Shown here: piece after piece, positions 6,906 through 14,411 of the stretch | Layout of the letters: each line of letters starts with the position of its first letter | Position numbering within the stretch: position 1 is the stretch's first letter | DNA from: an uncultured Latescibacterota bacterium | GTDB lineage: Bacteria > Latescibacterota > UBA2968 > UBA8231 | Direction of reading: 5' to 3' | Length of the DNA: 64,000 nucleotides | Assembly (NCBI GenBank): GCA_958295495.1 | Contig: OY282352.1 | Location: 2,294,001-2,358,000 of the forward strand | The notes under the pieces: model-generated | What the model saw: the letters and a program-made list of their open reading frames with translations, nothing else | What the model was told of the DNA's origin: nothing | Database searches by the model: none | Program-made: the position numbers and the translations under genes

Positions 6906-9407
6906 ATGAACACTGAGACAGCTTTAGCGCAATTGACCGAACCGGAGGATATCCTGCTAGCAGATGTAGCGATTCGCATCCAGCTCAGGCAGACGCATTA
7001 CGATATGGCTACCGAGCGTTATCAAAAAATCAGTAAGCTGATTGAGCGTGGAGACAGCCCCCTCAAGGATCGTGTCGATCTGTTTTATCCACAGGGATCT
7101 ATGGCGATCGGCGCAACCATCGCATCGAAACTCAAGACGGACGAGTTCGACATCGACGTGGTTGCACAGCTCGGTCTGCCGGAGTCAGTATTGCCTCGTG
7201 AGCCACTGGATCTGCTGTTTGAAGCAATCAGGGGAGAACCGGGTTCCCGATATTATCGAATGACCAAGCGGAGAACTCGTTGTGTCACCGTCAATTACAG
7301 CGACAAGATGCACATTGATATTACGCCGCTTATTCGACGACAATACACCCGAGAGCGTGAAAGCTGGATCTTTCACGACCGGCCGGAAGCCCCCCAAGAA
7401 TCGAGTAAGAAGTTCATTGCCAACCCCTACGGTTTTGCCGAGTGGTTCAAGGCTAACACGCCGCCCGATCAGGACTTCGCCGGTATTTTTGAGAAACGTG
7501 CAGCCGAATACGACCAACAGATGTTGGTGGTGGCGGCGGACAGCGAACCCGTTCCTCCTCACGAACCACCATTCCGAAAATCGAAGGCAGTGATCGTGCT
7601 TCAACTCCTGAAGCGCTGGCGCAATGTACAATACGATACGCGACAGGGGCGAAGACCCCCATCAATTCTGATTGCGAAACTCATCGCCGATGCTGCGAAC
7701 CATACGGACCGGCTGTCGGAAGATTTGTTGTATCAGGCGCAGCACATGCTGTCTGTATTCCAAAAATGCCATAGTGCAGGGAAGCACATTCATGCTGCAA
7801 ATCCTGTGTGCAGCCGAGATATTCTAACTGATCGATGGCCAGAAACCCTGCAAGACCAAGAAGTGTTTATCCGCGATCTCGAAAAGCTCGTTACCAAGAT
7901 CAAGCGACTGGTCTCTGGATGCGCTCTTGACGAAATGCAGGAAATCATGGTGGGGTTGTTTGGCGAAGTGCCTACAACGGAAGCCTTTCGAGTCTTCAAT
8001 GAACGGATTGGGCAAGGGATTCGCGACGGGCATAGCCAACATCATCCCGGGAAAGGAGGATTGATCATTCCGGCATCTACGGCAAATACGACCTCTCTGT
8101 CTGGCACCCGGGCAACGCGCAAACACACCTTGCTGGAGCAGCGAGAACTGGGGCAGAAGTTAAAGCGGGCGCGGGAAGCGACCGGATTGACCCAACAGCA
8201 GGTTGCCGATAGCGTCGCGCTGACCCGCGTTGCCATCTCCCAAATCGAATCGGGACAACGGGCGGTCCGTTCATTTGAACTCCTGCATCTCTCGCGTCTT
8301 TATGGCCGAGATATGGTCAGTTTTTTTGACGAAAAGGCCCGCATGCGGAAGGCGGCAAACGCCCTGACGGTCCTCTTTCGCGCACATCCCGAACTGGTTC
8401 AAAACCCCGCGTGTAGAGAAGCATTGCAACAGGCCGATGAGATATTCCGAGAATACCTCAACTTGAAAGCCCTTTTGGATTTGGATACAGAACAAAACCT
8501 GCCGCCTGTATATGCTTGTCCCGAACCGAGAAATGTTTGGGAGGCCATTCAAATGGGCGAGCGGGCCGCCGAGGCCGAACGCAGTCGTCTGGCGTTGGGA
8601 CATGATCCCATTCGCGACATGGCCGAGTTGGTGGAAGCTCAGGGAATACCTGTTATCGAAATCAATTTGGATGACCAGATCTCCGGCATTTTTATAGCCA
8701 ATGCCGAGGCACAACTGTGTGTCTTCATCAACCAATCACAACTCGACCGGGCAAAAGCGCGCGTTTCCTTTACCATAGCTCACGAATACAGTCACATATT
8801 GCTCGACCGGGACAAGGTCGGTGCCATCAGCAAAATTTCAAACGAGCGCGACTTATTTGAAGTGCGGGCCAATGCTTTTGCCGCGGCGTTTCTCATGCCC
8901 CAAGAAGGGGTGAGTCAATTTCTCAAAAACACCGGCAAAGGCTCCGCCAGCCGCGAAAAACTGCTGGCCTATACCGAGCGGGCCGACCCGCTTGTTGGGC
9001 ATCACCGCCGCTTGGCCTCCTCGCAAATCATCACGCTCTACGATGTCGTCAAGCTCTGTGCGTACTTCGGCACCAGCTTTGAAGCCGCCCTGTATAGGTT
9101 GAGAAACACGAAGTTCCTGTCTGAAGAGTCGTTTGCTCAACTCTGTCAGCAAAAAGAAGAGGCACGGCAAATAGCGCGATTTCTGAACTTTGAGAAAAAT
9201 GAGCCTGCCGAGGGCGAGCGAGGAACCTGCTTTGCGCTCAACTTCACGGGTATGGCTATTGAAGCCTACCGCCGCGACAAAATTACGTACAACAAATTGC
9301 TCGCGCTCGCCGGGCAAGTGGCGTTTGGTCCCGACGCCATAGACCAAGTGCTGTCCTGTATGGGCCTTGAAAACCACGTCGAAGAAGAGGTCTATCTCCC
9401 GGAGTGA
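6906..9407 (+). CDS. CD-NTase fused to XRE repressor and ImmA/IrrE metallopeptidase
   Basis: An 833-aa three-domain protein. Residues 1-408 are a CBASS-type CD-NTase: GS at 64-65, FDID with Asp82 and Asp84, third acidic residue Asp138 (MHIDIT), and the family's closing TRATRKHT, but without the usual terminal FYG. Residues about 411-475 are an XRE helix-turn-helix (LGQKLKRAREATGLTQQQVA). Residues about 560-830 are an ImmA/IrrE (COG2856) Zn-peptidase with HEYSH (626-630) and downstream glutamate in EVRANAFAAAFLMP. CD-NTases make cyclic oligonucleotide alarms on phage infection; XRE-ImmA/IrrE proteins are cleavable or cleaving repressor systems. Start 6906 rather than 6891 because AAGGA (6894-6898) is 7 nt upstream. 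No stop separates the domains. A PIN gene follows within 5 bp. Domains are clear; joint function is inference. Confidence 0.88.
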   Translation: MNTETALAQLTEPEDILLADVAIRIQLRQTHYDMATERYQKISKLIERGDSPLKDRVDLFYPQGSMAIGATIASKLKTDEFDIDVVAQLGLPESVLPREPLDLLFEAIRGEPGSRYYRMTKRRTRCVTVNYSDKMHIDITPLIRRQYTRERESWIFHDRPEAPQESSKKFIANPYGFAEWFKANTPPDQDFAGIFEKRAAEYDQQMLVVAADSEPVPPHEPPFRKSKAVIVLQLLKRWRNVQYDTRQGRRPPSILIAKLIADAANHTDRLSEDLLYQAQHMLSVFQKCHSAGKHIHAANPVCSRDILTDRWPETLQDQEVFIRDLEKLVTKIKRLVSGCALDEMQEIMVGLFGEVPTTEAFRVFNERIGQGIRDGHSQHHPGKGGLIIPASTANTTSLSGTRATRKHTLLEQRELGQKLKRAREATGLTQQQVADSVALTRVAISQIESGQRAVRSFELLHLSRLYGRDMVSFFDEKARMRKAANALTVLFRAHPELVQNPACREALQQADEIFREYLNLKALLDLDTEQNLPPVYACPEPRNVWEAIQMGERAAEAERSRLALGHDPIRDMAELVEAQGIPVIEINLDDQISGIFIANAEAQLCVFINQSQLDRAKARVSFTIAHEYSHILLDRDKVGAISKISNERDLFEVRANAFAAAFLMPQEGVSQFLKNTGKGSASREKLLAYTERADPLVGHHRRLASSQIITLYDVVKLCAYFGTSFEAALYRLRNTKFLSEESFAQLCQQKEEARQIARFLNFEKNEPAEGERGTCFALNFTGMAIEAYRRDKITYNKLLALAGQVAFGPDAIDQVLSCMGLENHVEEEVYLPE

Positions 9408-9411
9408 CCTC

Positions 9412-9915
9412 GTGCGGCAAAAATGTGTGATTACAGACGCAAATATCCTGATCAACTTTATCAAAATCGGCCGCGTGGACATTCTCCGGCAACTGCGAAT
9501 ATATGCTTTCTATCTGCCCGAGGAAGTTTATGAGGAAATCACCTACCCGAAACAACGGCTTATTTTGGACCAAGCCCTGAAGGAAGGATGGCTTAGAAAG
9601 ACTGCGATAACAGATCAAGACGAATTGCGTTCTTATGCACGATACAAACGGCAAATGGGAGATGGGGAGGCCGCATGTTTGGCTGTTGCGATTGGTCGAC
9701 AATGGATAATGGCCTGTGATGAGCGAAAAAAGAAACTGGTTTCCAGAGAAGTGCAGGATAATTTGGGAAAGGGCTATTTGCTGAATACACCGGGTATTTT
9801 GCTCAAGGCCCTACGCGAGGGCATACTCACCGTGTCACAGGCCGATGCAATCAAAGGCACTTTGGCGCAGAACCGATTTGTAATGCCATTTGCCTCTTTC
9901 CGAGACGTCTTATGA
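9412..9915 (+). CDS. PIN-domain protein, DUF3368-like
   Basis: A 167-aa putative nuclease of the PIN superfamily. Acidic positions fit the fold: Asp in VITDANILINF, Glu in LPEEVYEEI, Glu in MGDGEAACLAVA and Asp in IMACDERKKKL. The GTG at 9412 is preferred over an in-frame ATG at 9367 (inside the upstream gene), because GGAG lies 7 nt upstream and the PIN fold begins directly. The gap to the CD-NTase/XRE/ImmA gene is 4 bp, so they form one operon. XRE plus Zn-peptidase plus PIN combinations have been proposed as toxin-antitoxin-like modules, so this could be the toxin or effector controlled by the fusion. Target unknown. Confidence 0.78.
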   Translation: MRQKCVITDANILINFIKIGRVDILRQLRIYAFYLPEEVYEEITYPKQRLILDQALKEGWLRKTAITDQDELRSYARYKRQMGDGEAACLAVAIGRQWIMACDERKKKLVSREVQDNLGKGYLLNTPGILLKALREGILTVSQADAIKGTLAQNRFVMPFASFRDVL

Positions 9916-10030
9916 GTGCCGATAACTCCGACCCCCAAACTCCAGCCGAAACCTGTCATTCTAGCGCGAGCCAGAACCCAGCGACCTTTTCTGAACTCCG
10001 GCTTGCGCCGAAGTGGCGACCATAGATTGT

Positions 10031-10080
10031 AAAATGCCCCCTTTTTTGTACATTGTACGTACGAAAAAGGGGGCATTTTT
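10031..10080. terminator. Long perfect hairpin, probable bidirectional terminator
   Basis: AAAATGCCCCCTTTTT (10031-10046) pairs perfectly with AAAAAGGGGGCATTTT (10064-10079) around a 17-nt loop, and a T-run follows on the + strand. It lies 116 bp after the PIN gene and 8 bp before the ATPase ATG. It fits a terminator of the CD-NTase operon. Nothing else was recognised in 9916-10030. Confidence 0.65.
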
Positions 10081-10087
10081 ATTCATT

Positions 10088-11464
10088 ATGTATAGATCGG
10101 CTGAACGCGCTCTGGCCTATTGGTTTGCCGCCCCACAGCGAAAACCACTGGTCATCCGCGGTGCGCGCCAAGTGGGCAAATCCACCCTAGTGCGGCAATT
10201 CGCCCAGTCCCATCGCCTGCACCTCAACGAAGTCAACCTCGAGCGCCACCCAGACTTGGAGTCCGTCTTCCAGACCTTGGACCTGACGCACATCCGCCGG
10301 GAACTCGAAGGACTGCTGGGCCAGCCGCTGTTGGCATCGGGCAGCATACTCTTCCTCGACGAAATCCAAGCGACCCCCCACGCCCTGCCCGCCCTGCGCT
10401 ACTTCTTGGAAGACCATCCCGAACTGCCGGTTATCGCCGCTGGCTCCTTACTCGAATTCGTCCTCTCGCAACACGCCTTTACCATGCCGGTAGGGCGCAT
10501 TCAATACTTCCATCTAGGCCCGATGAGCTTTGAAGAATTCCTCGCCGCACTGGACCCGCCCCTGTTGGCCTATCTGCAAGACTACGCCCTTGAGCATCCC
10601 CTGCCCCATACCGTCCACACCCGCCTGTTGGCCTATCAGCGGGAGTACCTGTTGGTGGGTGGTATGCCCGAAGCCGTAGCCGCGTATAGCTCCACCCGCC
10701 GCTTTGCCGACGTGAGGCCCGTGCATCAGTCCATAGTCGATACCTACCAAGACGATTTTGCCAAGTACGCTTCCGCCCGAGTCCGGCTGCGCTTGCAGCG
10801 AGTCTTCAACTACGTTCCCCGCGCCGTGGGTCGCAAAGTCAAATACACCCAGATCCACCGCGAGGAGACCGCCCGCGAACTGCGGGCCGCCATTGACTTG
10901 CTGGCCAAGGCCCGGGTCATTGCACCCGTCTTCCACAGTGCTTGTTCCGGGGTCCCCCTCCACGCCGAGGTCGATTGGAAGACCTACAAACTCCTCTTTT
11001 TGGACATCGGCCTGATGAACCGTCTGTGCGGCCTAGACTGGCTGGCTCTGAAGGACTTGGACGATCGCCGACTGGTCAATGAAGGAGCCTTGGCCGAACA
11101 GTTCGTCGGGCAACACCTACTCTACTTGGAAGAGGGTCGAGAAACGCCCCGTCTGAACTACTGGCTGCGGGAAGGGAAAAGTGCCAACGCCGAAGTTGAC
11201 TACGCGATTGCCCGAGGGGCTTGGATCGTGCCGGTTGAAGTCAAAGCGGGCACCAGCGGCACCCTGCGCTCGCTGCATCAGTTCGCCTTGGCCAAAGGGA
11301 CGCGCCTCGCGGTGCGCTTCGATCTCAATCCGCCCACCGTCCAGCCCATCCGGCACCAAGTAAGCGGAACGCGGCAGACCGTGGAAATGACCTTGCTCTC
11401 GCTGCCGCTTTACTTGGTGGGACAACTCGGCCGCCTGTTGGACCAATTCAGGCAGGAGTGCTAA
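10088..11464 (+). CDS. AAA-14 ATPase with DUF4143 domain
   Basis: A 458-aa protein. N-terminal AAA_14 ATPase with Walker A GARQVGKST (about residues 25-33) and Walker B ILFLDEIQ. The C-terminal DUF4143 region has a PD-(D/E)XK-like pattern: EVDYAIARG followed by VPVEVKAG. Such proteins are widespread, often in variable loci, and their cellular role is unsettled. I start at ATG 10088 (MYRSAERALAYWF), matching family N-termini; an upstream GTG at 10013 would force the hairpin into coding sequence. The end overlaps the convergent dehydrogenase gene by 17 bp. A broken paralogue lies at 30386. Confidence 0.85.
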   Translation: MYRSAERALAYWFAAPQRKPLVIRGARQVGKSTLVRQFAQSHRLHLNEVNLERHPDLESVFQTLDLTHIRRELEGLLGQPLLASGSILFLDEIQATPHALPALRYFLEDHPELPVIAAGSLLEFVLSQHAFTMPVGRIQYFHLGPMSFEEFLAALDPPLLAYLQDYALEHPLPHTVHTRLLAYQREYLLVGGMPEAVAAYSSTRRFADVRPVHQSIVDTYQDDFAKYASARVRLRLQRVFNYVPRAVGRKVKYTQIHREETARELRAAIDLLAKARVIAPVFHSACSGVPLHAEVDWKTYKLLFLDIGLMNRLCGLDWLALKDLDDRRLVNEGALAEQFVGQHLLYLEEGRETPRLNYWLREGKSANAEVDYAIARGAWIVPVEVKAGTSGTLRSLHQFALAKGTRLAVRFDLNPPTVQPIRHQVSGTRQTVEMTLLSLPLYLVGQLGRLLDQFRQEC

Positions 11465-12497
11465 TCTCAACCCCCACCTTTGCCGCACTCGCCACAATCT
11501 GCGCCCACGTCTCGTCCTCTACGAAGATTCCCTCCACCTTCCGCTTGTCCGCCACCGCCCGCTCGATTTCCCCGGGCATCAAGATCGCCTCGACCCCCGG
11601 TGCAGTGGCCGCGGACTTGACAAACGCGATGTACGCGTCGGCTTCGGCGAAATAGGCGTCTAACCCCACTAGCTTTTCCACGTCGAGTACCAACAGCATG
11701 GCTCCGTTGCGGAAGGGCCGATCTTGGCCTATGCAGCCGGCCCCGGCCAACGCGCCGGCCAACAGCTCGACCGCCACGTTGAGGCCGTAGCCCTTGTGAC
11801 CGAGGCTGCCGCCCAAGGGCAGGATGGTGCCGGGCGGGTCCGCGTACAGGGTGTGGGGGTCGTTGGTTGGCTGGCCCTCGGCGTCGAGCAGCCAGCCGTC
11901 GGGCACCTCAGCCCCGCGATTGCGCTGCACCCGCACCTTGCCTTCGGCCACAGCCGACGTGGTCATGTCGAGGACGACCGGCGGGCCGCTGCGCGACGGA
12001 AACGCCATGGCGATTGGATTGGTGCCGTGCCGTGCTTCTCGCCCGCCCCACGGAGCCATGCGACAGACCGGCGCGCCGTTGACGAACAACAAGGCGATAG
12101 CGGTTTCCTCGGCAATGCGCTCCACGTAGCTGCCGAGGCGGCCGATGTGATTGGCGCGGCGGACGGAGATAGCGGCCATGCCCGTTGCTCGCGCCTTCTC
12201 CAATCCCAGTTCCACGCCGCGACTCATCGCCACCTGCCCAAAGCCCCAATGCGCGTCGAGTACGGCGAGCGTCGGGGCCTCGCGAACGACTTCGACCGCG
12301 GCGTCTGGCACAATGTCGCCGGCTTCGACTTGGTCCAAGTACTGGGGGATGCGGATGACGCCGTGCGAGTCGTGGCCGACAAAATTGGCCTCGACGAGCA
12401 ATTCAGCGACCACGCGCGCCTCGCTGGTGCTCATTCCAGCCGCGGCAAAAATAGAGGAGCTGGTTTCGATTAAGGACGATGGAGAAAAGACGGGCAT
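11448..12497 (-). CDS. Ldh family NAD(P)-dependent malate/L-lactate-type dehydrogenase
   Basis: A 349-aa oxidoreductase of the Ldh_2/YlbC/AllD family, which reduces or oxidises 2-hydroxyacids and related ureido acids using NAD(P). Family marks include GHDSHGVIRIPQYL near residue 40, RRANHIGRLGSY near 115, HGTNPIAMAFP and a C-terminal GYGLNVAVELLAG. The start at 12497 is chosen because AGGAG lies 6 nt upstream; a longer frame to 12533 lacks such a site. It is tail-to-tail with the AAA-14 ATPase and head-on behind the cytochrome-like lipoprotein, with no clear operon partner. Substrate may be lactate, malate or ureidoglycolate. Confidence 0.88.
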   Translation of the reverse strand: MPVFSPSSLIETSSSIFAAAGMSTSEARVVAELLVEANFVGHDSHGVIRIPQYLDQVEAGDIVPDAAVEVVREAPTLAVLDAHWGFGQVAMSRGVELGLEKARATGMAAISVRRANHIGRLGSYVERIAEETAIALLFVNGAPVCRMAPWGGREARHGTNPIAMAFPSRSGPPVVLDMTTSAVAEGKVRVQRNRGAEVPDGWLLDAEGQPTNDPHTLYADPPGTILPLGGSLGHKGYGLNVAVELLAGALAGAGCIGQDRPFRNGAMLLVLDVEKLVGLDAYFAEADAYIAFVKSAATAPGVEAILMPGEIERAVADKRKVEGIFVEDETWAQIVASAAKVGVEISTPA

Positions 12498-12563
12498 GGT
12501 AACTCCTGTGGAAATGAAAAAGGCGACCCACAAAAGTGCGCCGCCTGAAGTGGTGCCGGTTGG

Positions 12564-12579
12564 GCGACCGGCCGGTCGC
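12564..12579. repeat. REP-like perfect 16-bp palindrome
   Basis: GCGACCGGCCGGTCGC is a perfect palindrome inside the context GGGCGACC...GGTCGCTCCTAC, the style of extragenic palindromes. It lies between the lipoprotein stop (12619) and the dehydrogenase start, so it may also act as a transcript end. I see no second copy in the window. Confidence 0.5.
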
Positions 12580-12618
12580 TCCTACAAAGACATTGTGCGA
12601 CGATGGGTGGATTTAGTG

Positions 12619-13047
12619 CTACGGTACAGGTGCTCCGCTGGCGATCCACGCGCGGATTATCTCCACCTGCCCGGCGGGCAACGTCCTGCTCGGCGGCATT
12701 TGCTGGCTGACGATTTCGTCGTCGCCGCGCACCTTTATCAGCAGGTACGAGCCGTCGGGATTCCCCGGATCGACGAGCTTGAGATCGGGCCGCTGACCGC
12801 TGGCGACGCCGACGATGCGAGTGGCAAAGTCGCCCTCCAGCGACAACCCGGCCGCTGGCTCTCCGCCGCTGTGGCAGCCCGAAATGGCGCAACTAATCGC
12901 AAAAACCTCCCTGACCTGCGCTAGGGTGGCCGCGGTAAGCGTACCAGCACCGTCCGAGTTGTCCGGCCCCAATGTCGAGTCATCGCCCGCACAGCCAGCC
13001 CACGACAGGGCCGCGACTAACAGCATCCATTGCGTCCATTGCGCCAT
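12619..13047 (-). CDS. Lipoprotein with cytochrome c-like CX4CH domain
   Basis: A 142-aa exported protein. A hydrophobic start ends in a lipobox (ALSWAGC, Cys19), and the mature part has the pattern VFAISCAISGCHSGG, in which Cys53, Cys58 and His59 form CX4CH rather than the usual CXXCH. Further family features are the MPP motif (QQMPPSRTL) and the C-terminal IIRAWIASGAPVP, seen in small exported cytochrome-like domains. It may bind heme and carry electrons at the membrane; heme attachment to a CX4CH site is uncertain. A stand-alone gene. Confidence 0.7.
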   Translation of the reverse strand: MAQWTQWMLLVAALSWAGCAGDDSTLGPDNSDGAGTLTAATLAQVREVFAISCAISGCHSGGEPAAGLSLEGDFATRIVGVASGQRPDLKLVDPGNPDGSYLLIKVRGDDEIVSQQMPPSRTLPAGQVEIIRAWIASGAPVP

Positions 13048-13135
13048 TTTCTGCTCCTAACTTTTTCAGACAATACGACCCCTCCCCGAACCGAGGAGGG
13101 GGTGGGTTGGCGGGGGTCGTTCCGATTTCCGCCGT

Positions 13136-14164
13136 TTAGCCGCTCTCGCGCACCTGCCGCAGCAACTCGTCGCGGCTGGCGCATTCGACGATCCAATCGC
13201 CCACCGACACTAAATCCTCGCTCGCCAAGCCTGCCAACAGTTCCCCCAAGCTCTCGGCCACCTCGTCGCCAAACCGCCGCACTGCTAAGCGGCACAATAA
13301 CGCCCGTTCGCCTTCGACATGGCCTTGTGCTCGGCCTTCGACATGGCCTTGCGCTCGGCCTTCGACATGGCCTTGCGCTCGGCCTTCGGCGCGATGCCTC
13401 CACAGCCGCGGCGTACCCTCTGGACCAGCCGTGCCCAATTGCTTGGTCAGGGCCTTAGCAACTCGCACCAACGCCGCAGTCGTCGCCGCCGACCAGCCCA
13501 TCCGCTCGTTCAGCGCGGTGTGAATCTCCGCCGCGGTCCAGCCCGCAAACGCCCGGCTCGCATCCACCTCCCGATAGCCACCCCCCTCCCACACGCGAAT
13601 GGTCAACCCCGGCAAACCCGCCCGTCGATGCGGCGTGAACGCATCCGGCACCTCCACCCACAACTCCGGGAACCTCCACTTCTCATACATCTGCAACTTC
13701 CCCTGCCGAATGTCCGTGGTGTGATCCACTTCCAAAACTACGTCCGGCAGGGTGTGAAAGCCTAGTTTCAGCCCTTGGCGATCCGGCAACCAAGCCTCCT
13801 GCGGGCGCAGATAGATGCACTGATCGGGCCGCATGATCGCCTCGTAGCAGCCCTCGGCGTCCAGCCGCCAGATGCTGGTGGTGCCAAACGCCATAAAGTG
13901 TGCGCCGCACTCGTCGGCGAGCTGTTGGGTTAGCTGCGCCAAGTACTGCGCCGGTAGTTCGTGGTCGGCACTGACGATGCGGGCGTCGTCGTCGGTTACG
14001 ATCAGGGTCTCGGTCGGTCCGTGCCAGTACTCAAAGCGACCTTCATAGGTTTCGATCGCGGTCGCCGACACGTGCTTGGCGTGGCAGCCGGGGAACACCA
14101 GCCGCTTGCCGTCGGGCAGGTACAGTACTGGCGCGGCCTCCTCTTTGGCGTTTCTCTCAGCCAT
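13136..14164 (-). CDS. Uma2 family (DUF820) putative endonuclease
   Basis: A 342-aa protein with a DUF820/Uma2 fold of the PD-(D/E)XK superfamily. The core has LPDVVLEVDHTTDIRQGKLQMYEKW and ELWVEVPD, placing acidic residues and the lysine-like region typically. The C-terminal half has a tandem repeat (AEGRAQGHV three times) and an alpha-helical end. The start at 14164 is favoured because AAGGAG lies 9 nt upstream; the frame opens further to 14245. Uma2 proteins are abundant in many genomes but their physiological role is not established. A shorter paralogue is at 29387. Confidence 0.75.
   Translation of the reverse strand: MAERNAKEEAAPVLYLPDGKRLVFPGCHAKHVSATAIETYEGRFEYWHGPTETLIVTDDDARIVSADHELPAQYLAQLTQQLADECGAHFMAFGTTSIWRLDAEGCYEAIMRPDQCIYLRPQEAWLPDRQGLKLGFHTLPDVVLEVDHTTDIRQGKLQMYEKWRFPELWVEVPDAFTPHRRAGLPGLTIRVWEGGGYREVDASRAFAGWTAAEIHTALNERMGWSAATTAALVRVAKALTKQLGTAGPEGTPRLWRHRAEGRAQGHVEGRAQGHVEGRAQGHVEGERALLCRLAVRRFGDEVAESLGELLAGLASEDLVSVGDWIVECASRDELLRQVRESG
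13310..13388 (-). repeat. 24-bp tandem repeat in the Uma2 gene
   Basis: Three near-exact 24-bp units begin at 13310, 13334 and 13358, with a partial fourth after them; one unit differs by a single base. They encode repeats of the type GHVEGRAQ, a charged helical linker. Copy number is likely to vary by slippage without breaking the frame. Confidence 0.85.
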
Positions 14165-14338
14165 AGAACCATTCTCCTTACGCAGGTGCGCGGGCGTCCC
14201 GCCCGCATCCGGGCCAGCGAATAGAGGGAAGGCCCGCGCACCCAAGGCACCGCAAGTGGCAAGCGCGCAACAGCAGTTATGCTATCCACACGCCCAATTA
14301 ACACCCTGTGCGGCGGCTGTCAAAAATGCCGGGCAGGG

Positions 14339-14367
14339 TTTAACAAGCACTGCACAGAGATTATATT
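14339..14367 (+). promoter_or_regulatory. Possible promoter of the symporter operon
   Basis: TTTAAC (14339-14344) is 17 bp before TATATT (14362-14367), 45 bp before the symporter ATG, in an otherwise GC-rich gap between divergent genes. The -10 box is good, the -35 poor. The rest of 14165-14411 shows nothing I can name. Confidence 0.35.
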
Positions 14368-14411
14368 AGCGCGTTTGCTTATCCGCCAATTCACCGCCCA
14401 CAGGAGTACGC

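Noticed and set aside
8040..8135. Internal start for a separate XRE-ImmA/IrrE protein
   Set aside because: In-frame TTG codons near 8064 and 8130 exist and AAAGGAGG lies before the first, but the spacing is too short and the second has no ribosome site; the single long frame is simpler.
10013..10087. Longer AAA-14 ATPase starting at GTG 10013
   Set aside because: It would place the long hairpin inside the coding sequence and add residues not typical for the family.
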